Shown piece after piece: positions 9,586 through 18,490 of a stretch of DNA of 64,000 nt; positions within the stretch are counted from its first letter, which is position 1; the number at the start of each line of letters is the position of its first letter. A program made the position numbers and the translations under genes. The stretch is from Piezodorus guildinii. Its lineage: Eukaryota > Arthropoda > Insecta > Hemiptera > Pentatomidae. Location of the stretch: positions 82,222,169-82,286,168 of the forward strand of contig CM041292.1 of the NCBI GenBank assembly GCA_023052935.1, written 5' to 3'. The notes under the pieces were generated by a model. The model was not told the DNA's origin, did no database searches, and saw only the letters and a program-made list of their open reading frames with translations.

Positions 9586-10035
9586 CGTGGTGGACTTGCT
9601 AGAGCCACGCTACCCTTACCCTAACAGGGGTGGCTGTCAAGATATGCTCCACGGGATACGTGTGGATCCTGACAGCTCGAGGGCGCTAATCTTAGCAAGA
9701 CAAGAAAGCTAAACACGGGGCCAGAGGTCTTCTGTCTTCAAATAGTAGAACCTTCTTCCTCGGCTGCTAGCTGGTGACTGTGTGAGTAGTGACGAGTAAT
9801 GAGTTTTGAGGATCAAAGGGTATATATAGCAAGGGATTGTAGAGGGGATAAGGATTCGGCATGGGTACCTCAAAGCAAGTGCTTCCAGATGGTTGGGTCC
9901 TAAGTACAGGTATGTGTTCTTTGTCGGTACTTGGTCTGTCCTTTCTAGGTTTATGGGTGACACCCTCAGGTATAGAAAAGGAAGTTATTAATAATTACTG
10001 TATATTATTTATAAGTTAAGTCTCATTCTATAACT

Positions 10036-10579
10036 GATGTAAAATTCAATAGGCTTTAATATCATGTTTTATTCTGATTAAAATAGTCTGACAAAGCTTA
10101 AATGCCAATATTTTAAATTTTCTTACTCTAAAGTACCTTTAATTTTGTAGATTAAAAAAAAAAAAACTGGAACATCTTATTAGCAGTGATAAATAACGGC
10201 TATATGCAAGTTGAGCGAATTTTATAAAGGACTAAAAGAGTAAAATGCAAAAATATTTTTTTCTGCAATTTTTGTGTTTTTGAACACAATAATAGCAATA
10301 TAGATATATAATATACCGTTGGATTGTTAAATATTTCAGAAAAAAATGTTATCTAATACACGGAACTTTAAAGGTTAATGGAGAGTGAGGAAAAGCCAAT
10401 AACAATAACTGATTTTTGTAGATAAAAATATAATAGATTATTTAATAAAACACAATTTTCTATTGACATTTAACAAGTAATTCTTCAACGATTTATTTGT
10501 ATCGTCAAATGTATTTAAAAATTCTTAAATTGATTTCAACAACGGAGGTAAGTGAAAGTCGTGTGTTGTGCGCACCAGA
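10036..10579 (-). mobile_element. Family A repeat c2, right half
   Basis: It continues the repeat interrupted at 2872, through the conserved words cttaaatgccaatatttt, taaagtacctttaattttgtag and aatataccgttgga, to the TIR aggtaagtgaaagtcg and the terminal block ending cgcaccaga at 10579. The next base is T, which matches the flanking pattern of the other copies. Confidence 0.9.
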
Positions 10580-10600
10580 TTTTTTCATAATGGAGATTTT

Positions 10601-10699
10601 ATTAACCATTATATTATATTATATTAACCATTATATTATATTAAGCATTATATTATATTAACCATTATATTATATTAACCATTATATTATATTAACCAT
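10601..10699. repeat. 17-bp tandem repeat, about 5.5 units
   Basis: The unit is attaaccattatattat, with one copy changed to attaagcattatattat and one short irregular spacer after the first unit. It begins only about 20 bp from the end of a family A copy. The composition is almost pure A/T, so replication slippage is the simplest origin. Confidence 0.85.
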
Positions 10700-11276
10700 G
10701 GTTCACATGGACGTTTTTATTATTCTTGATGTATTGTATCGGTGCCTGATGTTATAATAAACTTTAAATAAACTAATTTGGATGTGGAAAATGACAATAA
10801 TCTCATTACGTTTTAATTACACTAGATTTTCAATAATTCCCATCTCTTAGAATGTAGGTTAAAATATATTAGCGTGGTCTGAACCTCTGTGTTTTAAGAA
10901 TTACGGATTAAAGTGAACAGAGTTTCTTTCTTTTTTCAGGTATACGTAAGCATGGCTATCTTTAGAATAGATGCCATGGTGACACTCTTTGCTACATCCA
11001 AAATGGTTCCGAGATAAGCTCGGTCTTTGAATGAGAAAGGCACTAATGGAAAAAGGCCAAGAATATGGCTTTGCTTGTACTGAATAAAATATAGCTTCTA
11101 TACTCAGTGGGTGGTTTGATGCCATGGAGTTGCGTAAGGGGGATTCTGTCACATCATTTATTTTATATATAATTTCCTCTTTTTTTTATTTATTCAATAA
11201 AATCTATTGTACATGTAGATATTATTGCTACTAATCGCTTACAAATTCTCTGATTAATAATAAATTTAAAAAAAGA
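10700..11276. other. Gene-free stretch with a GC-raised island
   Basis: Most is AT-rich with no features. The segment 10910-11150 is less AT-rich and has an 83-codon open frame on the minus strand. On the plus strand a strong acceptor (ttctttcttttttcag) ends at 10939. No protein family is recognised on either strand, so it is recorded only as an unexplained island. Confidence 0.3.
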
Positions 11277-12271
11277 TCTGGTGCGGGCAACATACGACTT
11301 TCACTTACCTCGACTGTTAAAATTAATTTAATTATTAACTATTAAATGTACTTTAATTTGTTCAAAGATGATTTTAATTAATCTTATATTCATTTTCATT
11401 GGAAACATATGATTTAGATTAAATAATATAACTACATTAAATTGTTGATCAGTAATAAGTTTATTCCCTACTTGTCACTTTATATTACCTTTTACAGCTT
11501 TTTGTATCAGATAATATTTTTTCTAAAATCTTTCTCTTTCCAACGGTATATTACACGTCTATATTACTGTACTTAATATAAAAAAAGCAACAAAAATAAA
11601 TAGTTTTTCTTTTTTATCCTTTGAGTTGGCCATCAAATTCGTCCAACTTGTATATTTAGCCGCTCTTTATCAATTTTATTAAGATAATATGGTTAATCTT
11701 TTGGAATGTTCAAAATTAAAGGTAGTTTAAAGGAAGAAAATATTAATAAATATATACTAAAAAAATATTTTTTTCAGTTTTCTCCTTTAGTTATATATCG
11801 AATTCGTTCAACTTATTTATTTACCTGTTTTTTTCATCAGTGGTAACAAGACAATATAGTTAATTTTATAAAATTTACAAAATTAAATTATAATATTAAA
11901 ATATCGCCATTTAAGCCCTGTCAGACTATTTCAATCTAAATAAAACCTACATCACATCAAAGCCCATTAAATTTTACACCAATACAGTGAGTTTAGTTGA
12001 AATCGTTTCAGCCGTTTTTGAGAAAATCGAAAAAATAAGCATAATGCATGGTATAAAGTGGCCCTTCTGGTTACCCGATTTTGATGAAAAAGTCATTTCC
12101 CTACGACTTTTCGTTTTTGCGCTAGAGTTACCACACACACGCAGACCTTTTTTCGTGACTTGGTTATTTGGACTCTAAAACGTGTATTTCCGTCCAAAAC
12201 TGGAATTCGAAATTTTTCAAGATCTCAGTACTTTCCTTTACCTTGTATTTCATATATAGATGAGTGAAAGT
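11277..12271 (+). mobile_element. Family A repeat, complete copy (c3)
   Basis: It runs from TCTGGTGCGGGCAACATACG through the inverted-repeat word ACTTTCACTTACCT to the matching outward word at the right end (gatgagtgaaagt). It is 995 bp. The flanks read A before and A after the element, with no duplication of flanking sequence. The body has no long open frame. This is one of three near-complete copies and useful for the family consensus. Confidence 0.9.
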
Positions 12272-12799
12272 AAAATTAAGTGAAATCTACGATGTTGGTT
12301 AATAATTATTTTTAAGCTTTTGTAATCGACCAAAAAAAAAAAAAATTCCTTCTTCTCCCTCAAAATTGGGGGCTTGCCTTAATTGCCCATATACAGCTGT
12401 ATAAACAGTTACATTCTAACATAGTTATTTGGAAATTATAAAGCATTTGTAACGTTTTTTTTTTTATTATTTAACTCTTTATGCAAATGATTTAGAAATT
12501 TACTTTTCTTTCCATCTTACTGATTTCATAGAGGCATCTCATTAAGTGCAGAACAATATATAACACATGTGTCAAAGGGCTAAAAATAAAAAACTTACGG
12601 CTGAAAACAAGTAAAACTATGCTCATTGGTTCTAAGACACTCGTTCTTACTTTCTGCTGCTAATATATAAATTCGTATTAATTAGTAAAGATCACTGCAT
12701 GTAAAGATTATTTTAATTGCTACAGAATCTAAAGTCTAATTTAATTGTCTCTTGTTTTTGCATCTATGCTGCTTTTTCACTATAAATTATTTATCTCAT
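12272..12799. other. AT-rich gene-free stretch
   Basis: Only homopolymer runs (A near 12333, T near 12457) are seen; no gene or repeat family is recognised. Confidence 0.5.
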
Positions 12800-12988
12800 T
12801 CCAAAACTCCGTTGAAAACCTCGGAGTCACCTTTAACCTCTCTGGGAATACCCATTTCTATCCTTAAACAGTTCAACAGATTCCGTGAGTTCTTACCAAT
12901 AAAAACCCGTCAGCTCCTTGTTTCCTCTCTTAACTACCCCAACTTTGACTACGGTTGCCTGGTGTATGGGGACTTACTGATGTATTAA
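12800..12988 (+). pseudogene. Short non-LTR reverse transcriptase fragment
   Basis: One frame gives ENLGVTFNLSGNTHF, ended by a stop. The adjoining frame gives FREFLPIKTRQLLVSSL and then PNFDYGCLVYGDL. These match, in order, the NLGV and FDYCDxVYG blocks after the RT palm of non-LTR retrotransposons. The frameshift and very short length show it is a relic. The subfamily differs from the other LINE tails here, which read WTYGIELWG at this place. Confidence 0.7.
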
Positions 12989-13233
12989 AAATAAAATAAA
13001 AACGTCTTATTGTTTCATTATATTTATCTTAGAATTCCGCAAGCGTGACTATAATTCAGGCTACCATAACGAATTAAGTTCATAACGAAGTTGCGTTATT
13101 CTTTTCTACGAACGAAATATTTTTGTGGTTCTTACCTATTCTGAACCTTAAAAAATAGAAAACCTTCATATACAACTGAACTACTCTCCTTCCGTTCTGG
13201 AATCTATTCATTGAACACCCGAATCGTATCAAT

Positions 13234-13235
<2 letters not shown>

Positions 13236-13300
<65 letters not shown>
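13236..13300. repeat. (TA)n microsatellite
   Basis: About 32 uninterrupted TA dinucleotides. Confidence 0.97.
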
Positions 13301-13304
<4 letters not shown>

Positions 13305-13374
13305 TTTACATACATTACATCAAAATGTAACCAAAACATTAGCAATTTTTCGTTCTTTTGTATTTGTTCTAAGG

Positions 13375-13525
13375 GGACTTAAGTAATTTATCGCCACTAC
13401 CTATTAAAATTAGGACGTCAATTGAGATCCTGCAGGTTATCAACCTATTCTAACTAGAGTGGGATGATCGCGAAATAATCTTCAACTCTACCAGGCAGGA
13501 TTCGAATCCGAGGTTATTAAAACCA
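13375..13525 (-). mobile_element. Possible tRNA-derived SINE relic
   Basis: On the minus strand the stretch contains GGATTCGAATCCTG, a near-consensus Pol III B box, about 30 bases after an A-box-like GCGTGGTTTTAATAA. Together they resemble a tRNA-like head. The remaining 90 bases match no other SINE here and no target duplication was found, so it could equally be an old tRNA pseudogene. Confidence 0.4.
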
Positions 13526-14486
13526 CGCAATGACATGAGTTAAATTAAATCTTAAATCTTAATTACACGTTATTTAAAAGTAATAAATTATGTTTATCTC
13601 CTTTGGTCTATAATGTTTTTTATAACTATATCCATTCACCCTTATGACTTATAAGATAAAATCCTATCGTTTTATGAGAAAAATTAATGACTCCGCCGTC
13701 GTTATTAAAGAAGCACTATTAATATAACTGAATGTAATAAAATATATTTCTGCCGCTGTTTCTCCGCAGAATATATATATATAATTTTTTAATTCATTAT
13801 AGCATAATAACACTACAACAGAAATTTATTAATTAAAAAAAGTATTTATTAAGTAAAAAAATCTGTATATATTTAGGCAAACATGTAGACAATGGAGAAA
13901 AGAAACATCAAATCTAATTTTTTTTTTTTTTTTTTCAAATAATACTTTATATTTATAGAGACTGTACAATCCGCCAAACTTAGAGTCACCATGATGTTAG
14001 TGTCGAATGACATTCGCACAATATGTGCACACATTAGGAAAAAAGAAAAACACTTTAAAAAATACACATAAAAAAAACTTTAGTTGGTTGCAGAATAATT
14101 TAGAATACATTCATACTTGAAATTGTCCATCATTAAAACCTATAACAATTCATTATTATAATTCATTATAAACTAAAGATTAAAATTTTCGTTAAAGAAA
14201 AGTGGGAAAACTGTGGGAAAATTATATACAGAATCAATGCAGAGAATTTTAGACTCGAAGAGTTACATAACAATGATTTCGTAAAAAATAATACTGTAAC
14301 ATTTTATTGACCTTACACCAAAATTAAATTAATAAAACAAAAAAAAAAAACTTAATATACTATAAATGTATATGTACATGTATACAAAGGTATAAGTTAA
14401 TAGATACTTATTATACGAACGATATTTTAAGATATGTGTTATTTACATACCTTAAAAATTTATCATTTTTAGTATGATGATTAACC
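13526..14486. other. AT-rich gene-free stretch
   Basis: The 64-codon minus-strand frame at 13873-14067 runs through a T-homopolymer and has no recognisable content. No repeat family is seen. Confidence 0.5.
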
Positions 14487-14665
14487 ACTTACTTGGTAAG
14501 GAACTGTCAAAAAAATTGCTAATTCTCAGTTCTGGTTGCGAAGAAATAGCCTTCCGTGGCGTTAATCTACCGGAAGATGCCTTCAATGGACTTGAGGATG
14601 GAGTTGTGACAGATTGAGATGGCATCAACAAGTGGTAGCAGCACAATGGGTTCTTGTCTATCGAT
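14487..14665. other. GC-raised segment open on both strands, possible host exon
   Basis: On the minus strand it reads a Ser/Thr/Pro-rich peptide containing SSSPLKASSGRLTPRKAI and ELRISNFFD, and ends at 14493 before a GTAAGT donor. On the plus strand it reads GCEEIAFRGVNLPEDAF after a good acceptor (ctaattctcag) and stops. Both cannot be coding with equal likelihood. The minus reading has phospho-site-like SP/TP motifs and a loose PCNA-box-like EXXIXXFF, but its acceptor is poor. No family is recognised. It is listed as a candidate exon with unresolved strand. Confidence 0.25.
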
Positions 14666-14881
14666 TCTATTTAACTCTTTCACTGTCAATTACTAGCTCT
14701 AATAGAATGCATCTATGGGGGTAATTAGTTATCGTCTCAGATTTTTTCAATTACTACATTCAAGTGTCTATCTGGACTGTATACATCGATCTAATCAAAA
14801 GAAATTAAGAAAAATATTAAACGTAGTAAAGATTCATTGAAATCTATATTAGGCCGAAAACTTCTGTGATAAATTAAAAAA

Positions 14882-15665
14882 TCTGGTGCGCGCAACATAC
14901 GACATTCACTTACCTCCGTTGTTAAAATCAATTTAAGAATTTTTAAATACATTTAAAGATAAAAATAAATTGCTAAAGAATTAACTAAATTGAATTTCAA
15001 TAGAAACACGTGTTTTATTAAATAATCAATTATTTTTTCATCTACAACAATCAGTTAATATCGTCGAATTTTCATCACTCTCCATTAACATTAAATTCCG
15101 TGTATAAGATTATATTTTTTCTAAAATAGTTAGCTATCCAACGGTATATTATACATCTATATTACTATTATTATGTCCAAAAACACAAAAATTGCATAAA
15201 AATATGTTTTTGCACTTTTCTGCTTTAGTTATTTAACATATCCGCTCAACTTTGATATTTAGCTATTATTTATCAATGCTAACAAGTTGATGTGCCTATT
15301 TTTTTTAGATCACAAAATTAAAGGTACTTTAGAGGAAAATGATGTGCCTATTTCTTTTTAATCTACAAAATTAAAAGTACTTTAAGCCCTGTCAGGCTAT
15401 TTCAATCAGAATAAACCGTAACCGTTTTTGAGAAAATTGTAAATAGGTACAAAATGCAATGTACAAAGTACAACTTCCGGTCAGCCGATTTTATTGAAAT
15501 ATTTGCTGTAACATCTCAGGCGTATAGTTGTCTTAAATTTGAAATTTCAGTTTCGTACGGCTTTTAGTTTTTGCGTTAGACTTACCACATACGGAGAGAC
15601 ATACACAGACTTTTTTGCGGAACTTGGTCATTTGGACTCAGGGTACCCTAAAACGTGTACTTTAT
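14882..15665 (+). mobile_element. Family A repeat, right end missing (c4)
   Basis: It starts with TCTGGTGCGCGCAACATACG after an A-run and keeps the left TIR and most of the body. A local direct duplication occurs near 15300-15390, where ctacaaaattaaaagtacttt appears twice. Similarity stops near 15665 before the hairpin end. The open frames at 15539-15853 cross this edge and are not considered coding. Confidence 0.85.
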
Positions 15666-16670
15666 ATAAGATGTTTTGCTTCCACTTCTTATTATCTCAA
15701 TTTAAAACTTTCAAAACGTTCCGATTTCGTTTCTTTTATAAGATACTATTTATGTTTCCTCCTGATATTGACATTAATATTTTTTTTCGAGTACAATACC
15801 AAAACCTAGTCGAAATTAATTTCTCTTGTTTTTCGATAACCCGAAAAATTTAAATTTTCCTTATCTTCGAATTGATCATTTCAAAGATAATCTAACATGT
15901 TTGAAATAAAAGAAAGTATAATTGCATAACTGTAAGGAAAGTACAGTAAAATTTCTACAGACCTTATAGTCCAGGAGCCAGATGCATGGTTGAATGCATC
16001 GTCGATCATACATCTTTAAATATGTTTAAAAATTAGTTTGTATCACACTTATTACGGAAATGCATTTCTTGCGACTAGTTTTTGTTCTATTTTTCTGTTA
16101 TGTCTCGAAAGATGGTCTACGTGGTTTTTCTTGACGTTTGCTCTTCTGGCATCTAGTAAGGGTTTTTAATAAGCCAAAATATTCTTATCCTTTCGTCATC
16201 TTTGATACATAACTGAGTAGCTAAAACAAAAACTAATCTATGTTAGATATGCTATTAAATCAGATATACTTCATCACATCATCAAAGTAATCATCTGGTC
16301 AGTTAGAGTTTTAGGACCGCAAGAAATGAATTTCTTAATCAGTGTGGTACAAACTAATACTCGTAATATTTCTAGATGCATGTTCGATGTGGTAGTTAAC
16401 CATGCATCTGTGGCTCTTGGACTATTAATCTAAAGTGTGAGGAAAATATTGTGTATGACTTACCAAGTAATATTGTAAAGTTAAATAAAAGTGTCTATTC
16501 ATAAAACGTAATTTACTATAATTTACATCATTAAAATTATGCTTAAAAATAATAGCTGTTATTTTCAATTGCTTTGATCTTTTGCCAATTCTTTGTTAAA
16601 TATTAGTATCTTGCTTTGAAAAATTAAAAGTTGATTTGACATCCTCGTTTGTCTCGTTGACATCCTCTTT
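15666..16670. other. AT-rich gene-free stretch
   Basis: It has an internal inverted-repeat flavour: agatgcatggttgaatgcatc near 15980 and ttctagatgcatgttcga near 16370, with tttgtatcacacttatt and gtgtggtacaaacta in opposite senses. This suggests a foldback-type element of about 440 bp between 15965 and 16430. No gene is seen. Confidence 0.4.
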
Positions 16671-16676
16671 ATTTTT

Positions 16677-16830
16677 TTTTTTTTTTTTTTTTTTGTTCAC
16701 CCCTACTTCGCCTTTGAAGGCTATACGGGGGTTTCTCTGACCAGGGGGAGAGGGCGGAAAAGGGGTTCCCCCCGGTAGTAGTTACTTAAAAGACTGAAAA
16801 GATCATGGATGGTGCAACGTGAAGGCAGAA
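16677..16830 (-). mobile_element. Probable LINE 3' UTR fragment with poly(A) tail
   Basis: A T-run of more than 20 bases is followed by a GC-rich non-coding segment with gaaggctatacgggggtttc and gagggcggaaaaggggttcc. Read on the minus strand this is a GC-rich tail ending in poly(A), as expected for a severely 5'-truncated LINE. No ORF remains and no duplication was found, so the family is unknown. Confidence 0.45.
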
Positions 16831-17200
16831 AATAGGGCGTGGAAATGTTTATTTACTCAGCCTCGAACGATGAGCTGGTTCGTTGTCCATTTTGAAATAA
16901 TTTATTCCGATTGTCAAACTTCATATTTTCTTTCTTCAATTTCACATCGACAGTTCATGCACAATTTTTCGCATTGTAAACTCAAAATACAATACTCTTT
17001 ATTTCCATCGGAACAAGCATAATCTTGAAAAGCTTCCTCGGAATTGAACTGTTAAAGAAAATTTTTTGCTTTTCAGTACAAAGTATATGCCACTTTCACT
17101 TTCAATCGATGGAGATTTCCCACGTCCTAATCTGGACCGATGTTTTATCTTGTTGGCTTTCAATCGCCAACACATCAATAAGGATCAGCCATTTACAAAA
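16831..17200. other. Gene-free stretch
   Basis: No gene is recognised. Part of the 94-codon plus-strand frame that begins at 17025 runs into the LINE relic that follows. Confidence 0.4.
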
Positions 17201-17204
17201 CTAT

Positions 17205-17735
17205 AAGGCAATTAAGATTTTAAAATCAAATACCCGACGTTTCGCTACTTCAACACTTAAGGCAAACGCCAACTTAGACTTATTAAAAGACTTATTACAT
17301 ACATCATAAGGCCGATATGGACTTACGGGGTAGAGGTATGGGGCTCTACTAAACCATCAAACCTCTCTTCTCATCTATCTAAATTTAATTTCTTGTCATG
17401 AATAAGCTCATCCATGAAGACCTTAATGTTCCATATATTGCTGAATTAGCCCTAACCAGGTATCAATCATTCCATGGAAAATTCCATTCCCCCCTCTGAC
17501 TCATAGTTTCTATCCTATCATCCACTACGGTTCCTGATAATCCTCCGAGGTGTATGAAAAAGAAGATGGCATCGAGACCTTCTAGTTTAGAATATTTTAG
17601 AGTGCTGCTACCACTGGGTAGCGTCACAACATGCATTTCATCTCAGTTTACTTTGTCCATGACATTTACTTGATGTATGTATATATACAGTTGTAAATAT
17701 AATAAATATGTTTAAAATAATTTTTTTTTTTTTGT
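17205..17735 (+). pseudogene. Jockey-type LINE ORF2 tail, heavily decayed
   Basis: The DNA is clearly homologous to the tails at 60614-61162 and 32440-33240: cgacgtttcgctacttcaac, aggccgatatggacttacgg and ggggctctactaaaccatc occur in order. These are the equivalents of RFRLLQHL and RPIWTYGVEVWGSTKPS. Several frameshifts and stops break the frame. It ends in an AT-rich tail with AATAAA and a T-run near 17730. No product is expected. Confidence 0.8.
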
Positions 17736-17739
17736 ATAA

Positions 17740-18050
17740 GTGAATAATAATAGCTTTGTCCAGCGAAAAAACAAGTACAGTAAAACAAATGGAAATAAAT
17801 AATTTAAAAAAATTATGAACATCTTAAAAGCTTACGTTCTGTTTATAATGTTTACATCAGCCTTAAGAACCTCAGACCAGGCATGCCCTCCTATATTTGG
17901 AGGGAAAAATTAAACCGAGAGATCCCAGCGGATCTCAAAGCTGGTTTTGAGAGCCAGCTCGAACTGAGTTAAGGCCTATGAAGTTACCGCAATTGAAGGG
18001 GAAAGCATCACTGGCCAGTGGGAGCTATGAGTTAGAGCAAAATAAAATTG
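17740..18050 (-). mobile_element. 3' UTR fragment related to the full-length LINE at 52307
   Basis: Words such as gagatcccagc, gcatcactgg and gagttagag appear in the same order and spacing as in the 3' UTR of the full-length LINE (52600-52740). Only the untranslated end was copied. It lies head to head with the decayed LINE just upstream. Confidence 0.6.
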
Positions 18051-18121
18051 TGCCGTATTAATAAATCGTTGTGAAATATCAGCAGAAATATTTTGACAAC
18101 TCTTCTTGTATTTATTTGTGA

Positions 18122-18460
18122 TTTTTTTTTTTTTTTAATCGGAAAAAATTCAGTTGCAGAGAATGCTTTTGTCAGGGTTCCGAAATATGCTAGACTCGTT
18201 GAGCTGGAAGCCGGATCGCTGACCCGGACACCCTAATTATTTTGCACCGCCAGACAATACGTGCGTTAAAGTCCTTTTGTGCTTTATACAGACAAAGGAT
18301 TTTATTAATGGAAGAATAATTTAGCCTATCGCAATTGTCTATGTCCGTTCATCATACTTCTGTTCGCTAAACCTAGGTACCCATCTGCAACGAAGATCGT
18401 TTCGGATGTTCTGGCGTTAAATTTAAGGATTAGCGAATTAATTTTAATTATTTTTTATTT
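18122..18460. other. Unidentified segment beginning with a T-run
   Basis: A 16-nt T-run is followed by a moderately GC-rich piece containing ctggaagccggatcgctgac. The arrangement recalls a truncated minus-strand retroelement, but no coding signature or duplication was found. Confidence 0.25.
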
Positions 18461-18490
18461 TATTAAAATAAATTTTCATTAATTTGGTAC

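Larger units (their letters stand above)
5711..9793 (-). mobile_element. Full-length Jockey-type LINE (LINE-1a in this window)
   Basis: The insertion is bounded by a perfect target-site duplication, GAGTAATGAG at 5701-5710 and 9794-9803, extendable by TTTT. A 54-nt T-run (the poly(A) tail on the minus strand) lies at 5711-5764. The element has a 5' UTR of about 208 bp, ORF1, ORF2, and a 3' UTR of about 200 bp. Both ORFs are uninterrupted. Base composition is clearly more GC-rich than the flanks. The intact ORFs, long uneroded tail and perfect duplication point to a very recent insertion. Note that the clade call rests on motifs and layout rather than a phylogeny. Confidence 0.93.
2873..10035 (-). 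mobile_element. Gypsy-type, gag-only LTR retrotransposon (contains a nested LINE)
   Basis: Two 407-bp LTRs (2873-3279, and 5536-5710 plus 9804-10035) bound an internal region at 3280-5535. On the minus strand the LTRs run AGTTATAG to CATTAACT, the AGT...ACT ends typical of insect gypsy-group elements. The primer-binding site TGGCGCCCGAGACAGG directly follows the 5' LTR and is close to a tRNA-Lys site. A polypurine tract AAGGGGGAGAG directly precedes the 3' LTR at 3280-3291. The internal region holds a gag-like ORF and one small unknown ORF, with no protease, reverse transcriptase, integrase or envelope. The flanks share only GAT, so the target duplication is not clean. It is probably mobilised in trans by a related autonomous element. 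Confidence 0.85.
5536..10035 (-). repeat. 5' LTR of the gypsy-type element, split by a LINE
   Basis: The LTR sequence occupies 5536-5710 and 9804-10035. Without the LINE (5711-9793) and one copy of the 10-bp duplication (9794-9803) it is 407 bp, the same as its partner. The interruption lies in the 5' LTR, so the provirus-like copy probably can no longer be transcribed normally from its own promoter. Confidence 0.9.

Noticed and set aside
2873..10035. Clean 4-bp target duplication for the LTR element
   Set aside because: Only GAT is shared by the two flanks in the expected place. The target can be reconstructed from sibling family A copies, but the duplication itself is imperfect, so it is not claimed.
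10940..10945. 6-nt microexon between a strong acceptor and GTAAGC
   Set aside because: The acceptor is good, but there is no phase-compatible neighbour, and chance pairs of splice-like words at this spacing are expected in 64 kb.
12017..12178. Plus-strand frame in family A copy c3 and similar frames in other copies
   Set aside because: Different copies do not preserve the same frame, so coding is not supported.
11277..12271. Family A as an ordinary TIR MITE
   Set aside because: No target duplication flanks any complete copy, and the inverted repeats are offset on one side only; the rolling-circle-like model fits better.
16105..16156. Signal-peptide-like first exon reading MSRKMVYVVFLDV
   Set aside because: The donor is weak, the segment sits in a suspected inverted repeat, and no downstream exon could be joined.
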